Source of the DNA: Bacteroidales bacterium | GTDB taxonomy: Bacteria > Bacteroidota > Bacteroidia > Bacteroidales > Lentimicrobiaceae | Direction of reading: 5' to 3' | Assembly: GCA_022837485.1 (NCBI GenBank) | Contig: JALHHH010000012.1 | Span: 13,325 to 77,324 of the forward strand | DNA length: 64,000 nucleotides | In this document: one piece after another, positions 18,765 through 27,610 of the stretch | Position numbering within the stretch: the first letter of the stretch is position 1 | Layout: every line of letters begins with the position of its first letter | The notes under the pieces: generated by a model | What the model saw: the letters and a program-made list of their open reading frames with translations, nothing else | Told to the model about the DNA's origin: nothing | The model's database searches: none | Made by a program: the position numbers and the translations under genes

Positions 18765-21380
18765 ATGAAATACCTGTTAACTGCATGTCTTCTGGGAGTT
18801 GCTTTACTCAGCGTCCGGGCTCAGGATGCCATGCCTTTCCGGGATGTCAGCCTGCCCGTTTCCGTCAGGGTTCAGGATCTTATCTCGCGAATGACTCCGG
18901 AAGAGAAAACCGCCCAGCTGATGTACGATGCACCGGCCATTCCACGGCTCGGTGTTCCGGCCTACAACTGGTGGAACGAATGCCTTCACGGAGTTGCCAG
19001 GGCAGGGCATGCTACCGTATTTCCACAGGCTATAACCCTGGCTTCCAGCTGGAATACCGGTCTCATTCACGAGGTTGCAAATGCAATCTCAGATGAAGCC
19101 AGAGCCCGGTACCACGAATACCAGCGAAGAGGCGAAAGGGGCATTTATCAGGGATTGACTTTCTGGACCCCTAACATCAACATACTAAGAGACCCCCGCT
19201 GGGGACGAGGACAGGAAACATATGGCGAAGATCCTTTTCTAACCGCCGAAATGGGCAAAGCATTCGTACGAGGCATACAGGGTACGCATCCGGTATACCT
19301 GAAAGCGGTGGCTACTGCCAAACACTTCGCGGTACATTCGGGACCCGAGCAGCTGAGGCATTCGTTTGATGCCGTTGTAAGTAAACGCGACCTGCACGAG
19401 ACCTACCTTCCTGCTTTCAGAGCACTGGTTACGGAAGGCGGTGTTGCTTCCGTTATGTGTGCCTACAACCGCTTTATGGGCGAACCAGCCTGCGCAAGCC
19501 CCTGGCTGTACGATATTCTGCGAAAGCAATGGAACTTCAGCGGCTACATGGTATCCGACTGCTGGGCCATTTCCGACTTCTGGCAGTTTCACCGCATCGC
19601 AGACGATAATATGAAAGCCGCTGCCATGGCACTAAGTGCAGGCTGCGATCTGGAATGCGGCACCTCCTTTCGTGAACTGCCAAAAGCTCTGATCGGGGGC
19701 ATGGTTTCCACAGCCGAAATTGATACCGCACTGGCGCGTATCTTCACAGCCCGTTTCAGATTAGGGATGTTCGACCCCGACTCCCTGGTTCCCTATGCCT
19801 CGATCTCATCTATTGTCAACAACCATCCCTCGCACAACCGGCTTGCCAGGGAAGCTGCCCGTCAGGGAATTGTTCTGCTGAGGAATGAAAAGGGGCTGCT
19901 TCCCTTAACAACATCCCCAAAAAAAATCGCCGTAATCGGTCCTGCCGCCGATGATGTACAGCCCTTATGGGGAAATTACAACGGCACACCGTCCGATCCG
20001 GTTACCATTCTGCAGGGAATCCGTAATAAAGCGGAACCCCTCAGTGAAATTACCCATGCCATAGGATGCGATTATGCCCCCGGTTATCCTGTATATGAAA
20101 TCCTGCCTTCTGCTTTTCTTTCAACTGCCGGCGGAAAACAGGGTTTGACGGCTTATTATTATGCAAACGCAGACTTGTCGGGCGATCCGCTTTTTGTACA
20201 AACCGATGACCGTATCGACTTCGACTGGGATATGGCCACTCCCGATCCACGGCTAAAGCCGGGCAGCTACAGCATACGATGGGAAGGATTTATCGAAGTA
20301 CCGGAAAGCGGCATCCGGCAATTTTCGGCTCAATATTCACCCGTTTTCACGTATTCCATTGAGGACCCCGGGGCTCCGGGCAGCATACTCAAAGACCCGG
20401 TACAACTCGATCTCCGAAAGGAAACAAAATACAGGATCAGCGCCGAATACCGGAACACTTACGGCAATGGCCATGTCCGGCTGCTCTGTGCATTCCGCGA
20501 TGACAATATGACCGGCAAAGCCCTTGAAATTGCATCCCGGGCCGATATCGTAATTCTGGTTATGGGTCTCAACGAGCGGCTTGAGGGCGAAGCCATGAAC
20601 ATCGCGCTCGAAGGATATGATGGCGGTGAACGCAGCAGTCTGGAACTGCCCCGCCCACAACGTGAACTTATCGAAGCCGTTTCCAAAACCGGAAAACCCG
20701 TGATTCTGATACTGCTTAACGGCGGTGCTGTTGCTCCGGGAGATGAGGCCTCGTCCATACAGGCACTACTTACGGCAGGATATCCCGGTCAGCAGGGGGG
20801 CAATGCGGTTGCCGACGTACTTTTCGGCGATTACAATCCTGCGGGTCGCCTGCCGGCTACCTGGTACCGATCTGTACGTCAGCTTCCCGATTATACCGAT
20901 TACGCCATGGAAGGACGCACCTACCGGTATTTCAGGGAAGAACCCTTATATCCGTTCGGTTACGGATTAAGCTATACAAGCTTCGAATACAGTAACCTGC
21001 AGCATCCGGAAAAAATAATTGCCGGTGAAGATCTGATCGTTTCCGTAGAAGTTACCAATACCGGAGAGCACGACGGCGATGAGGTGGTACAGATTTACAT
21101 TACCGATGAAAAGGCCAGTACTCCCAGACCCGTACGGTCGCTGTGCGGATTCGAACGCGTACACCTGAAGCAGGGGGAACGAAAACGAATAGATTTTACC
21201 ATTACAGCGCGGCAGTTGTCGATGATCAACGACAAAGACCTCAGGGTGATTGAGCCGGGATGGTTTACACTAAGCGCAGGTGGCGGTCAGCCGGCTGAAG
21301 GTAAGTACAATGCAGGTGAAAGTCCGCAAGTTCTCACCGGACGGTTCAAAGTCAGGGGCAGCCTGCAGTTGACCGATTGA
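18765..21380 (+). CDS. GH3 family glycosidase (beta-xylosidase/beta-glucosidase type) with PA14 insert
   Basis: An 871-residue secreted enzyme with a signal peptide ending 'LLSVRAQ'. The GH3 N-terminal barrel begins near residue 35 ('ISRMTPEEKTAQLMY'). It contains 'NWWNECLHGVARAG' and the nucleophile Asp265 in 'GYMVSDCWA'. The 'NWWNE' form is typical of the BxlA-like xylosidase/arabinofuranosidase branch. A PA14-like domain is inserted in the second barrel (about residues 460-580), followed by the rest of the GH3 C domain ('LVMGLNERLEGE') and an Fn3-like terminal domain ('VTNTGEHDGDEVVQIY'). It would release terminal beta-linked sugars in the periplasm or outside. Exact sugar specificity is not certain. 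It has its own promoter and is divergent from the GT2 gene. Confidence 0.93.
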   Translation: MKYLLTACLLGVALLSVRAQDAMPFRDVSLPVSVRVQDLISRMTPEEKTAQLMYDAPAIPRLGVPAYNWWNECLHGVARAGHATVFPQAITLASSWNTGLIHEVANAISDEARARYHEYQRRGERGIYQGLTFWTPNINILRDPRWGRGQETYGEDPFLTAEMGKAFVRGIQGTHPVYLKAVATAKHFAVHSGPEQLRHSFDAVVSKRDLHETYLPAFRALVTEGGVASVMCAYNRFMGEPACASPWLYDILRKQWNFSGYMVSDCWAISDFWQFHRIADDNMKAAAMALSAGCDLECGTSFRELPKALIGGMVSTAEIDTALARIFTARFRLGMFDPDSLVPYASISSIVNNHPSHNRLAREAARQGIVLLRNEKGLLPLTTSPKKIAVIGPAADDVQPLWGNYNGTPSDPVTILQGIRNKAEPLSEITHAIGCDYAPGYPVYEILPSAFLSTAGGKQGLTAYYYANADLSGDPLFVQTDDRIDFDWDMATPDPRLKPGSYSIRWEGFIEVPESGIRQFSAQYSPVFTYSIEDPGAPGSILKDPVQLDLRKETKYRISAEYRNTYGNGHVRLLCAFRDDNMTGKALEIASRADIVILVMGLNERLEGEAMNIALEGYDGGERSSLELPRPQRELIEAVSKTGKPVILILLNGGAVAPGDEASSIQALLTAGYPGQQGGNAVADVLFGDYNPAGRLPATWYRSVRQLPDYTDYAMEGRTYRYFREEPLYPFGYGLSYTSFEYSNLQHPEKIIAGEDLIVSVEVTNTGEHDGDEVVQIYITDEKASTPRPVRSLCGFERVHLKQGERKRIDFTITARQLSMINDKDLRVIEPGWFTLSAGGGQPAEGKYNAGESPQVLTGRFKVRGSLQLTD

Positions 21381-21404
21381 TGCAATCATCAGAAAAACAA
21401 CATT

Positions 21405-22139
21405 TCATCCGCCCCCAAGTATCAGGCTTGTGGCACTTACCCATTTAGAGGCCGGCGAGAGGTAATAAACGATCGAATTTGCAACATCTTCCGGATCGCC
21501 GAGACCCAGTATCTGCCGGGCTTCAATCATATTCACCGCTTCCTGGGAATAATTGGCTGCAGTATCGTCGAGCATTGGTGTACGTACGAAAGCCGGAGCC
21601 ACACAGTTTACCCGTATTCCCTTTGGAGCCAGTTCAAGAGCAAGCACCCTTGCATAAGCCTCAAGCGCTGCCTTGGCGCTGATGTACATCGCCCCTCCCA
21701 CAAAGGGATAACGCGTGCTGATGGAGGATATAAACACTATGCTGCAATCGCCCTTTGCCGCCTTTTTCTTTGCAAGCAATCCGGCAGTCAGTAAAACCGG
21801 GGCGTTGTAACTGATGCTAAACGTCTTTTCAATTGTTTCCGCTGCAATAAACCGTGCCGGAGACAAATCGGAAATTCCAGTACTGTGAACAATACCGTTA
21901 AGTACCGGAACGGAAGCCGCCAGCATGTCGATGTCGGCCTGAACCGTAAGATCCGCAGGAATCATCACATGTCCTTCGCCTTTTAGCTGAGCATACGTCT
22001 CTTCAAGCTTTTCCTTATTCCTTCCGGTAATTACAAGCCGGGCGCCGTAAGAACTGGCAGTAATGGCCGTTTGCCTGCCAAGACCGGACGAAGCCCCGGT
22101 AACAAGTATGGTCTTTCCGTTAAGGTCGAATGCATTCAT
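21405..22139 (-). CDS. SDR-family oxidoreductase (FabG-like)
   Basis: A 244-residue classical short-chain dehydrogenase/reductase. It has the cofactor motif 'VTGASSGLGRQ' near residue 14, the catalytic Ser in 'VFISSIST' and the Y-x-x-x-K in 'MYISAKAALEAY'. FabG-like members reduce 3-oxoacyl-ACP to 3-hydroxyacyl-ACP with NAD(P)H. It sits 23 bases downstream of a ketoacyl-ACP synthase III gene in the same direction, so the natural reading is that it reduces the ketoacyl product of that enzyme. The protein ends 'ATSLILGGG', slightly shorter than FabG. The substrate role rests on context. Confidence 0.85.
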   Translation of the reverse strand: MNAFDLNGKTILVTGASSGLGRQTAITASSYGARLVITGRNKEKLEETYAQLKGEGHVMIPADLTVQADIDMLAASVPVLNGIVHSTGISDLSPARFIAAETIEKTFSISYNAPVLLTAGLLAKKKAAKGDCSIVFISSISTRYPFVGGAMYISAKAALEAYARVLALELAPKGIRVNCVAPAFVRTPMLDDTAANYSQEAVNMIEARQILGLGDPEDVANSIVYYLSPASKWVSATSLILGGG

Positions 22140-22162
22140 GGTATAAAAATTTCGTGTCGTAA

Positions 22163-23248
22163 TTATTCCGGTTGCAGATCCGTTTGCTCAGGCCTCAGTT
22201 CGCTGACCGGAATTACCAGAATCCCGTCGGTATTCAAAAGTACGCTTCCCCACGAAAGACCTATCCCGAAAGCCGACAGCAGCAGCTTCTGAGGTCTGCT
22301 CTTAAGTTCCTCTCCTATTTGCGTTACCATAGTAAGAGGGATGGAAGCACAGCTGGTATTACCATACTCACGCAGGGAATAGGGAACCTTTTCAGGGTCT
22401 GCTTTCAGCATTTTCCGTATGGTTTCATTAATAAGCCGGTTGGCCTGATGAAACAGCAGGTAATCAAATTCGGCAAGCTCCCGCCCGAAATGTTTAAGGG
22501 TGGTTTTGATGTTGGGAACCACCTCACGGAGAGAGAAGTTAAAGACCTCAATACCGTTGAGTGCAATCTGCAGCCGGTTGCGGTAGATGCCGTCGCCGTA
22601 TTTTTTAGTTGAAAACGACTTTTTGCTGGCCAGATTTCGGACACCTCCGTCGTATATGATGATGGCTTCGTATCCGCTTCCGTCCGACTGAAGGTTAAAC
22701 TGCATGGGTTCAAAACCATCCTTCAGCTCCAGGGCAGTTGCGGTTCCGGCATCCCCAAAAAGGGGATAGGTACTTTTATCCCGATAGGAAGAGGTAACAT
22801 TTGAAAGATCGCCGACAAGCAGGAGACCGCGTTTCAAGCCCGAGGCTTTCATCATAGCGCTGATAGCCGAAAGTCCGTAAACGTAACCAGAGCATCCCAG
22901 GTTGATATCGAGAGTCAAACAGGTTTTCGGCAACCTCAGCCGGTCCTGAAGTATGGTGGAGGTAGAAGGGATGATGTAATCGCGGCTTTGCGACACAAAA
23001 TAAAGTACCTCAATGCTGTTTCTGTCCCATCCGAGACCTACGAGCAGGTCTTCGGCAGCTTTATAACAGAGATCGGATGTGGTCTGACCTGCTTCCGCTA
23101 CATGCCGGGTTTCCACACCTATGGTTTTTATAACCTGTTCGCGCTCTTTGCGGGTGATCCAGCTGTAGTCGTGGTTCGACAGGGTTTTCGCCGGTACACA
23201 GGCCGACAGGCCTGCTATGCGCACACCGGAAATGCTGAATAGCGCCAT
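22163..23248 (-). CDS. 3-oxoacyl-ACP synthase III-like enzyme (KAS III)
   Basis: A 361-residue thiolase-fold condensing enzyme with the complete KAS III triad: Cys119 in 'DINLGCSGYVYG', His267 in 'LLFHQANRL' and Asn297 in 'EYGNTSC'. KAS III enzymes condense an acyl-CoA (or acyl-ACP) starter with malonyl-ACP. It is longer than housekeeping FabH (about 315-330 residues). The insertion near residues 200-225 ('NLASKKSFSTKKYGDG') fits specialised family members rather than primary fatty acid synthesis. It is the first gene of a two-gene unit with the SDR reductase and diverges from the fatty acyl-AMP ligase gene across a 154-base gap with back-to-back promoters. Confidence 0.88.
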   Translation of the reverse strand: MALFSISGVRIAGLSACVPAKTLSNHDYSWITRKEREQVIKTIGVETRHVAEAGQTTSDLCYKAAEDLLVGLGWDRNSIEVLYFVSQSRDYIIPSTSTILQDRLRLPKTCLTLDINLGCSGYVYGLSAISAMMKASGLKRGLLLVGDLSNVTSSYRDKSTYPLFGDAGTATALELKDGFEPMQFNLQSDGSGYEAIIIYDGGVRNLASKKSFSTKKYGDGIYRNRLQIALNGIEVFNFSLREVVPNIKTTLKHFGRELAEFDYLLFHQANRLINETIRKMLKADPEKVPYSLREYGNTSCASIPLTMVTQIGEELKSRPQKLLLSAFGIGLSWGSVLLNTDGILVIPVSELRPEQTDLQPE

Positions 23249-23309
23249 AGAAATTTAATTATTGATTACCAGATAGCAGCAGGTCTGGCATGAAAAACCT
23301 GTCGTTTCA

Positions 23310-23317
23310 CAAAAATA
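23310..23317 (-). promoter_or_regulatory. -7 promoter element TATTTTTG (minus strand)
   Basis: A TAnnTTTG match on the minus strand 62 bases before the KAS III start. It lies 30 bases from the divergent plus-strand element at 23348-23355. Confidence 0.5.
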
Positions 23318-23347
23318 CTTTAATTTTAACAAACAGCCCTATTTTTC

Positions 23348-23355
23348 TACTTTTG
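23348..23355 (+). promoter_or_regulatory. -7 promoter element TACTTTTG
   Basis: A perfect TAnnTTTG match 48 bases before the fatty acyl-AMP ligase start at 23403. Confidence 0.6.
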
Positions 23356-23402
23356 CAGAGCTTTTATGAAACGGACTCAGGTGTTCTCTACAACCACAGG
23401 CT

Positions 23403-25454
23403 ATGGATTTGACAACCAATTACCCCGTTCCGGGCGATCTTACCCTCAAAGCAGGAGAAGCAAGCATCATAACGGTTCTTCGCGAACGGGCACGCCTGCA
23501 TCCGCACAAAAGAGTATTTACGTTTCTGGGCGACGGGGAAACAGAAACGGAGACGGCTACCTTTGCTGAGCTCGATTCGGAAGCGTTGCGCATTGCCTCT
23601 CTTCTTTCGGAAGCTGGAATGAAAGAGAAAAACCTGCTTTTGTTTTACCCGCCCGGGATCGCATTTATCTCCGCTTTTTTCGGATGTCTCTATTCGGGTG
23701 CAGTGCCGGTACCGGCCTATCCACCCAGGAAAAACCGCTCGCTGGAACGTATCCGCCTGATGGCTTCCGATTGCGGTGCCGCTGCCATTCTTGCCACGGA
23801 GGAAATTACCAGATCTCTCGAACGTAATTTCTCTGACGACCCCGGACTTTCATCCCTTCCATGGATCAGCAGCGACAAGAAAAACAAAGCGTCTGCCGGT
23901 TTTAAGGTTCAGGAACCGGATACCGCCCGGCTGGCCTTTCTGCAATACACTTCGGGATCAACCGGAAATCCGAAAGGTGTAATGGTGAGCCACCGCAACA
24001 TAATGGCAAACCTGAGATCGCTGCAGCTGCATATGCAGATAAGACCTGACGACAACAACGTGCACTGGGTACCTCAGTTCCATGACCTGGGACTGATTCT
24101 TGGAATTCTTGAAGCGATATTTTCCGGTTCGCACAGCATAATTATACCCCCGGTTGTTTTCATATCAAATCCGCTGACGCTGCTCAGAGCCATAAGCCGT
24201 TACAGGGCCCGGCTCAGCGGAGGCCCCGATTTTTCGTTTAACCATTGTGCAGATAAAATTCATCCGGAACAGCTCAGCGGTATTGACCTGTCAAGCCTGA
24301 AGGTAATGTTCAGCGGAGCTGAACCCGTGCGCGCGGAAACCATCGACAGATTCACCAGGGCTTTTGAATCCTGCGGTTTTACAAGGCAGATGTTTTTCCC
24401 GGCTTACGGTATGGCTGAAACAACTTTGATTCAAACCGGCACAGTCTTAGGAAGCGGACCCGATTTTAAAGCCGTTTCAGCTGCAGCACTTCTGGACAAC
24501 CGCATCGAAGCGCCATCCGGAAAAGATGATATCAGATATGTCGCCGGTAATGGCAAACCCAATATGGACACGCGCATACTAATTGTCAACCCTTCCACCC
24601 TTGAAGTATGCCGTGAAAATGAAGTAGGAGAAATCTGGGTCTCAGGAAATACTGTTTGCATGGGTTATTGGGGAAAACAGGAACTTACAGCCGAAACCTT
24701 CAACGTTTCTCCAGCCGGGGTATATGAGCCCGTATGGATGCGCACCGGAGACCTTGGATTTAGCACTCCGGAGGGATTTTTTGTAACCGGAAGGCTTAAA
24801 AACCTGATCATTATAAACGGTAAAAACTACTATCCCCAGGACATAGAGCTTTCGGCCGAAGTGAGCCATCCCTCCATACGAAAAACATTCGTTGCAGCCA
24901 TTCCAATAGAATACAATAACAAAGAGAGACTTGCGGTTGTGGCTGAGATCGAACGAACCGCCTTGCGGGATAAAACGCATTCGCTGGTAATTGATGCCAT
25001 AGCATCGGCCATCTCATCCGATCATGAACTGCAGGCAGCCAGAATCGTATTGGTAAGAACCAACAGCATCCCTAAAACATCGAGCGGGAAGATGATGCAC
25101 AGGGAAGTACGATCTCTTCTATTATCGGGTAAACTCGATGTTATCGCCGAACGATACTTTTCAGATGAGGATATCGAAAGCGTTCTGACGGAAGAATCCG
25201 GCGGTATTTCTGCTTTAATTAGTGGATGGATATCGGCAAAACTTAACAATGGGTTACCGGTGGATATCAACCTCACACCCGGAGTTTACGGACTCGACTC
25301 ACTACGGGCTGTAGAGCTTTCGGATGTACTTAAAAAGAATTACGGAATTGAATTTCCGGCCTACCGGATGTTTGAGGATCTGACAATAAAGCAGCTGATA
25401 GCGGAAGCGGAAAATCTGTTTTTAATAAAGCCCGAAGACAACAACTTCCGGTAA
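23403..25454 (+). CDS. Fatty acyl-AMP ligase fused to a C-terminal acyl carrier domain
   Basis: A 683-residue two-domain protein. Residues ~1-580 are an adenylate-forming ligase with the P-loop 'YTSGSTGNPKGVMVSH' and the stretch 'WVPQFHDLGLILGI', a landmark of fatty acyl-AMP ligases (FAALs). It also has the hinge/C-terminal 'TGDLGF' and 'IPKTSSGKMMHRE' with the late catalytic Lys. Residues ~600-675 form a carrier domain with the phosphopantetheine site Ser633 in 'YGLDSLRAVEL'. FAALs activate a free fatty acid with ATP and hand the acyl group directly to a carrier, here probably its own. Neighbouring KAS III, SDR and ACP genes suggest it primes a short extension pathway. The product is unknown. 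Confidence 0.9.
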   Translation: MDLTTNYPVPGDLTLKAGEASIITVLRERARLHPHKRVFTFLGDGETETETATFAELDSEALRIASLLSEAGMKEKNLLLFYPPGIAFISAFFGCLYSGAVPVPAYPPRKNRSLERIRLMASDCGAAAILATEEITRSLERNFSDDPGLSSLPWISSDKKNKASAGFKVQEPDTARLAFLQYTSGSTGNPKGVMVSHRNIMANLRSLQLHMQIRPDDNNVHWVPQFHDLGLILGILEAIFSGSHSIIIPPVVFISNPLTLLRAISRYRARLSGGPDFSFNHCADKIHPEQLSGIDLSSLKVMFSGAEPVRAETIDRFTRAFESCGFTRQMFFPAYGMAETTLIQTGTVLGSGPDFKAVSAAALLDNRIEAPSGKDDIRYVAGNGKPNMDTRILIVNPSTLEVCRENEVGEIWVSGNTVCMGYWGKQELTAETFNVSPAGVYEPVWMRTGDLGFSTPEGFFVTGRLKNLIIINGKNYYPQDIELSAEVSHPSIRKTFVAAIPIEYNNKERLAVVAEIERTALRDKTHSLVIDAIASAISSDHELQAARIVLVRTNSIPKTSSGKMMHREVRSLLLSGKLDVIAERYFSDEDIESVLTEESGGISALISGWISAKLNNGLPVDINLTPGVYGLDSLRAVELSDVLKKNYGIEFPAYRMFEDLTIKQLIAEAENLFLIKPEDNNFR

Positions 25455-25565
25455 CCGGGAATAAAATTCAGATCAGAATAAAAAACCGGAAGTAACAATA
25501 ACCCGACCTGGAATTACCTACCCGTCAGATAAAGGCCCGGGAAACAAATCGCTTGATCTGCCGGG

Positions 25566-25799
25566 TCAGGCAATCCTTGATTCTATTATCGCAAAAAGAT
25601 CGGCCACCGTTTTCGAACCGGCAATATCCTCAGCATTTATGGCAACGTCGTATTCCGTCTTAACCATAGCTATAAGGATAAGCGCATTAATGGAGTTCCA
25701 TTCGAAAACCTCCCTGAATGCACTTTCGGGCTTTAATGTTCCTGGGGTCAGATCATCAAATTCCTCTTCGATCCGGGTAATAAAATCTTCAATCTTCAT
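25566..25799 (-). CDS. Acyl carrier protein with atypical phosphopantetheine motif
   Basis: A 77-residue acidic, helical protein of normal ACP size. The modification site reads 'FEWNSINALIL' (Ser36) instead of the usual 'D-S-L': Asn precedes the Ser and Ile follows it. Helix II still fits the pattern seen in specialised ACPs ('EWDSLNAL'-like). Carrier function should be retained because Ser36 is present. It is convergent with the ligase-ACP gene and has its own promoter element at 25820-25827. Context suggests it works with the adjacent KAS III and SDR rather than in housekeeping fatty acid synthesis. Confidence 0.85.
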   Translation of the reverse strand: MKIEDFITRIEEEFDDLTPGTLKPESAFREVFEWNSINALILIAMVKTEYDVAINAEDIAGSKTVADLFAIIESRIA

Positions 25800-25819
25800 A
25801 ATTAGGCGAAATTAGTCGG

Positions 25820-25827
25820 CAAAGGTA
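25820..25827 (-). promoter_or_regulatory. -7 promoter element TACCTTTG (minus strand)
   Basis: A perfect TAnnTTTG match on the minus strand, 21 bases before the ACP start at 25799. Confidence 0.6.
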
Positions 25828-26053
25828 ATAAGATTCAGGTTTAAATCACGATGTTTTTTATAATGCTGATAATTAGCGCATAAAGAATCTTTTAGATAAT
25901 CTCCGGTTTCTTTTTTTATGCATAACGCCATTGTTTTCAGCATAACCTTTTTGCCGGAAAACTCTCAAATTTCAAAAAAAACAAAAAAAAACCGCATTCC
26001 GAAAGATATGCTTATTATTGCATACTACTAGAACGACTACGTATCAGAAAACG

Positions 26054-27541
26054 ATGAACGCACGTAAAAAACTTCTGCTTGTCAATCCGGTCAACAGGCA
26101 GTTTCTGGGTTTTGTTGGCGATCCCAGCACCAGTTACATGCCTCCCGGACTTGGAATTATTGCTGCTTTAACTCCCGATCACTGGGATATTGAGCTGATC
26201 GACGAAAGTTTCGAGGAATTCACCCTGCGGGATGCGGATCTGGTTGGACTTACCGCTTTTACTGCAAATGCTCCGAGGGCTTACGAGATTGCAGCCATGT
26301 GCCGCGAAAAGGGTATTTACACCGTAATGGGAGGCATACACGCAAGTATGATTACTGAAGAGGTGGTAAACTATGTAGATACCGTGATTGCGGGAGAAGC
26401 CGAAACAGCCTGGCCTGTATTTCTCAGCGATTTTGAAGCCGGACGGCAAAAGCCGCTCTATCATGGTGGAATAACTCCGGTAGATAAAATCCCGCACGTC
26501 AGACGCGATATTTATAAATATCCATACGTTTACGATCTGATACAGACTGCCCGCGGATGCCCCATGGGATGCGATTTTTGCTCGGTAACACAGCTTTGCG
26601 GCAAACAATACCGCGAACGCGATGTGGATGACGTGCTGGATGAAATGGAAAAAACCACCCGTCCGTTGCTGTTTATCGTCGACGACCATCTGGTTAACAA
26701 CAACAAAAACGGACGCGAACGTGCCATCCGTCTCTTTAAAGGAATGGTGGACCGGGGCATAAAAAAACTGTGGTTCGGACAGGCTTCCATTAACTTTGCC
26801 GACGACGAGGAGGTACTTTACTGGGCCGCAAAAAGCGGATGTACGCTGATTCTGCTGGGAATTGAAGCAGAATCACCGGAAGCTCTCGCCGATGCGAAAA
26901 AACGACTTAACCTCAAGCGTGGCGTTGATTCTTACCAGGAAGCATTCCGCAGGATTCACAAATACGGTATTGCCATCCTTGGTGCCATGATTTTCGGAAT
27001 GGAAAGCGACGGAAGAGACGAGCTTATTGCCCGGCGCGACTATATTCTCCGAAGCGGCATGGATGCCGTACAGTCGAGCATCATGACCCCCCTTCCTGGA
27101 ACCGGATTGTTTTACCGCATGCAGGCTGAGAATAAGATTGTACTCAACAACTTCCCCGAAGACTGGAAATACTATCACTTTATGTATGCCACCACAGGCA
27201 CATCCAGGCTGACACGGGAAGAACTGCAGGCAACCATGAAAGAATTATGGCTTAGTATGTACAACAAAACGAATATCCGCAAAATGATGTTCAAAACCAT
27301 CCGGCGAACCCGCAATCTGAAGGCAGCTTACTGGGTGTACGGCACCAACCACAACTACGGACGTATCGTGCTGGTGGATATGCTTCACGACGGACCCGGC
27401 GGACTCACACGTAATATGGAATGGAGCAGCGGTAAACGATCCTTCTACCTGAGGTTTACCGATCAGGTTCTGCGGATTCTCTACCTTATTTCATGGAATA
27501 AAATGGTTGAACGCTTCCGGGGCCGTATTACGCTATACTGA
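26054..27541 (+). CDS. B12-binding radical SAM enzyme (BchE/HpnJ-like)
   Basis: A 495-residue protein with an N-terminal cobalamin-binding-like Rossmann domain (about residues 1-140, 'LLLVNPVNRQF', 'VMGGIHASM'). The radical SAM barrel follows, with the iron-sulfur motif 'ARGCPMGCDFCSV' (C-x3-C-x2-C) and 'IEAESPEAL' further on. Relatives of this class catalyse methylations, ring closures or other C-C chemistry on lipids and pigments. The canonical B12 ligand motif D-x-H-x-x-G is not obvious, so cobalamin binding is uncertain. The ATG at 26054 is preferred over a TTG at 26018, because the conserved domain starts at 'MNARKKLLLVNP'. It stands next to the acyl locus, but a shared pathway is only inference. 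Confidence 0.85.
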   Translation: MNARKKLLLVNPVNRQFLGFVGDPSTSYMPPGLGIIAALTPDHWDIELIDESFEEFTLRDADLVGLTAFTANAPRAYEIAAMCREKGIYTVMGGIHASMITEEVVNYVDTVIAGEAETAWPVFLSDFEAGRQKPLYHGGITPVDKIPHVRRDIYKYPYVYDLIQTARGCPMGCDFCSVTQLCGKQYRERDVDDVLDEMEKTTRPLLFIVDDHLVNNNKNGRERAIRLFKGMVDRGIKKLWFGQASINFADDEEVLYWAAKSGCTLILLGIEAESPEALADAKKRLNLKRGVDSYQEAFRRIHKYGIAILGAMIFGMESDGRDELIARRDYILRSGMDAVQSSIMTPLPGTGLFYRMQAENKIVLNNFPEDWKYYHFMYATTGTSRLTREELQATMKELWLSMYNKTNIRKMMFKTIRRTRNLKAAYWVYGTNHNYGRIVLVDMLHDGPGGLTRNMEWSSGKRSFYLRFTDQVLRILYLISWNKMVERFRGRITLY

Positions 27542-27610
27542 CGACAAACCGGAAATCAACGCAACGCCTTCCGGAAAGAATTAACTTCAGCTATGAACCG
27601 GAGGATATAT

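Noticed and set aside
21405..27541. Ladderane-like or hopanoid-like pathway reading of the acyl locus
   Set aside because: Only one radical SAM gene is present, and no desaturase, cyclase or further ketosynthase set is seen, so a named pathway cannot be claimed.
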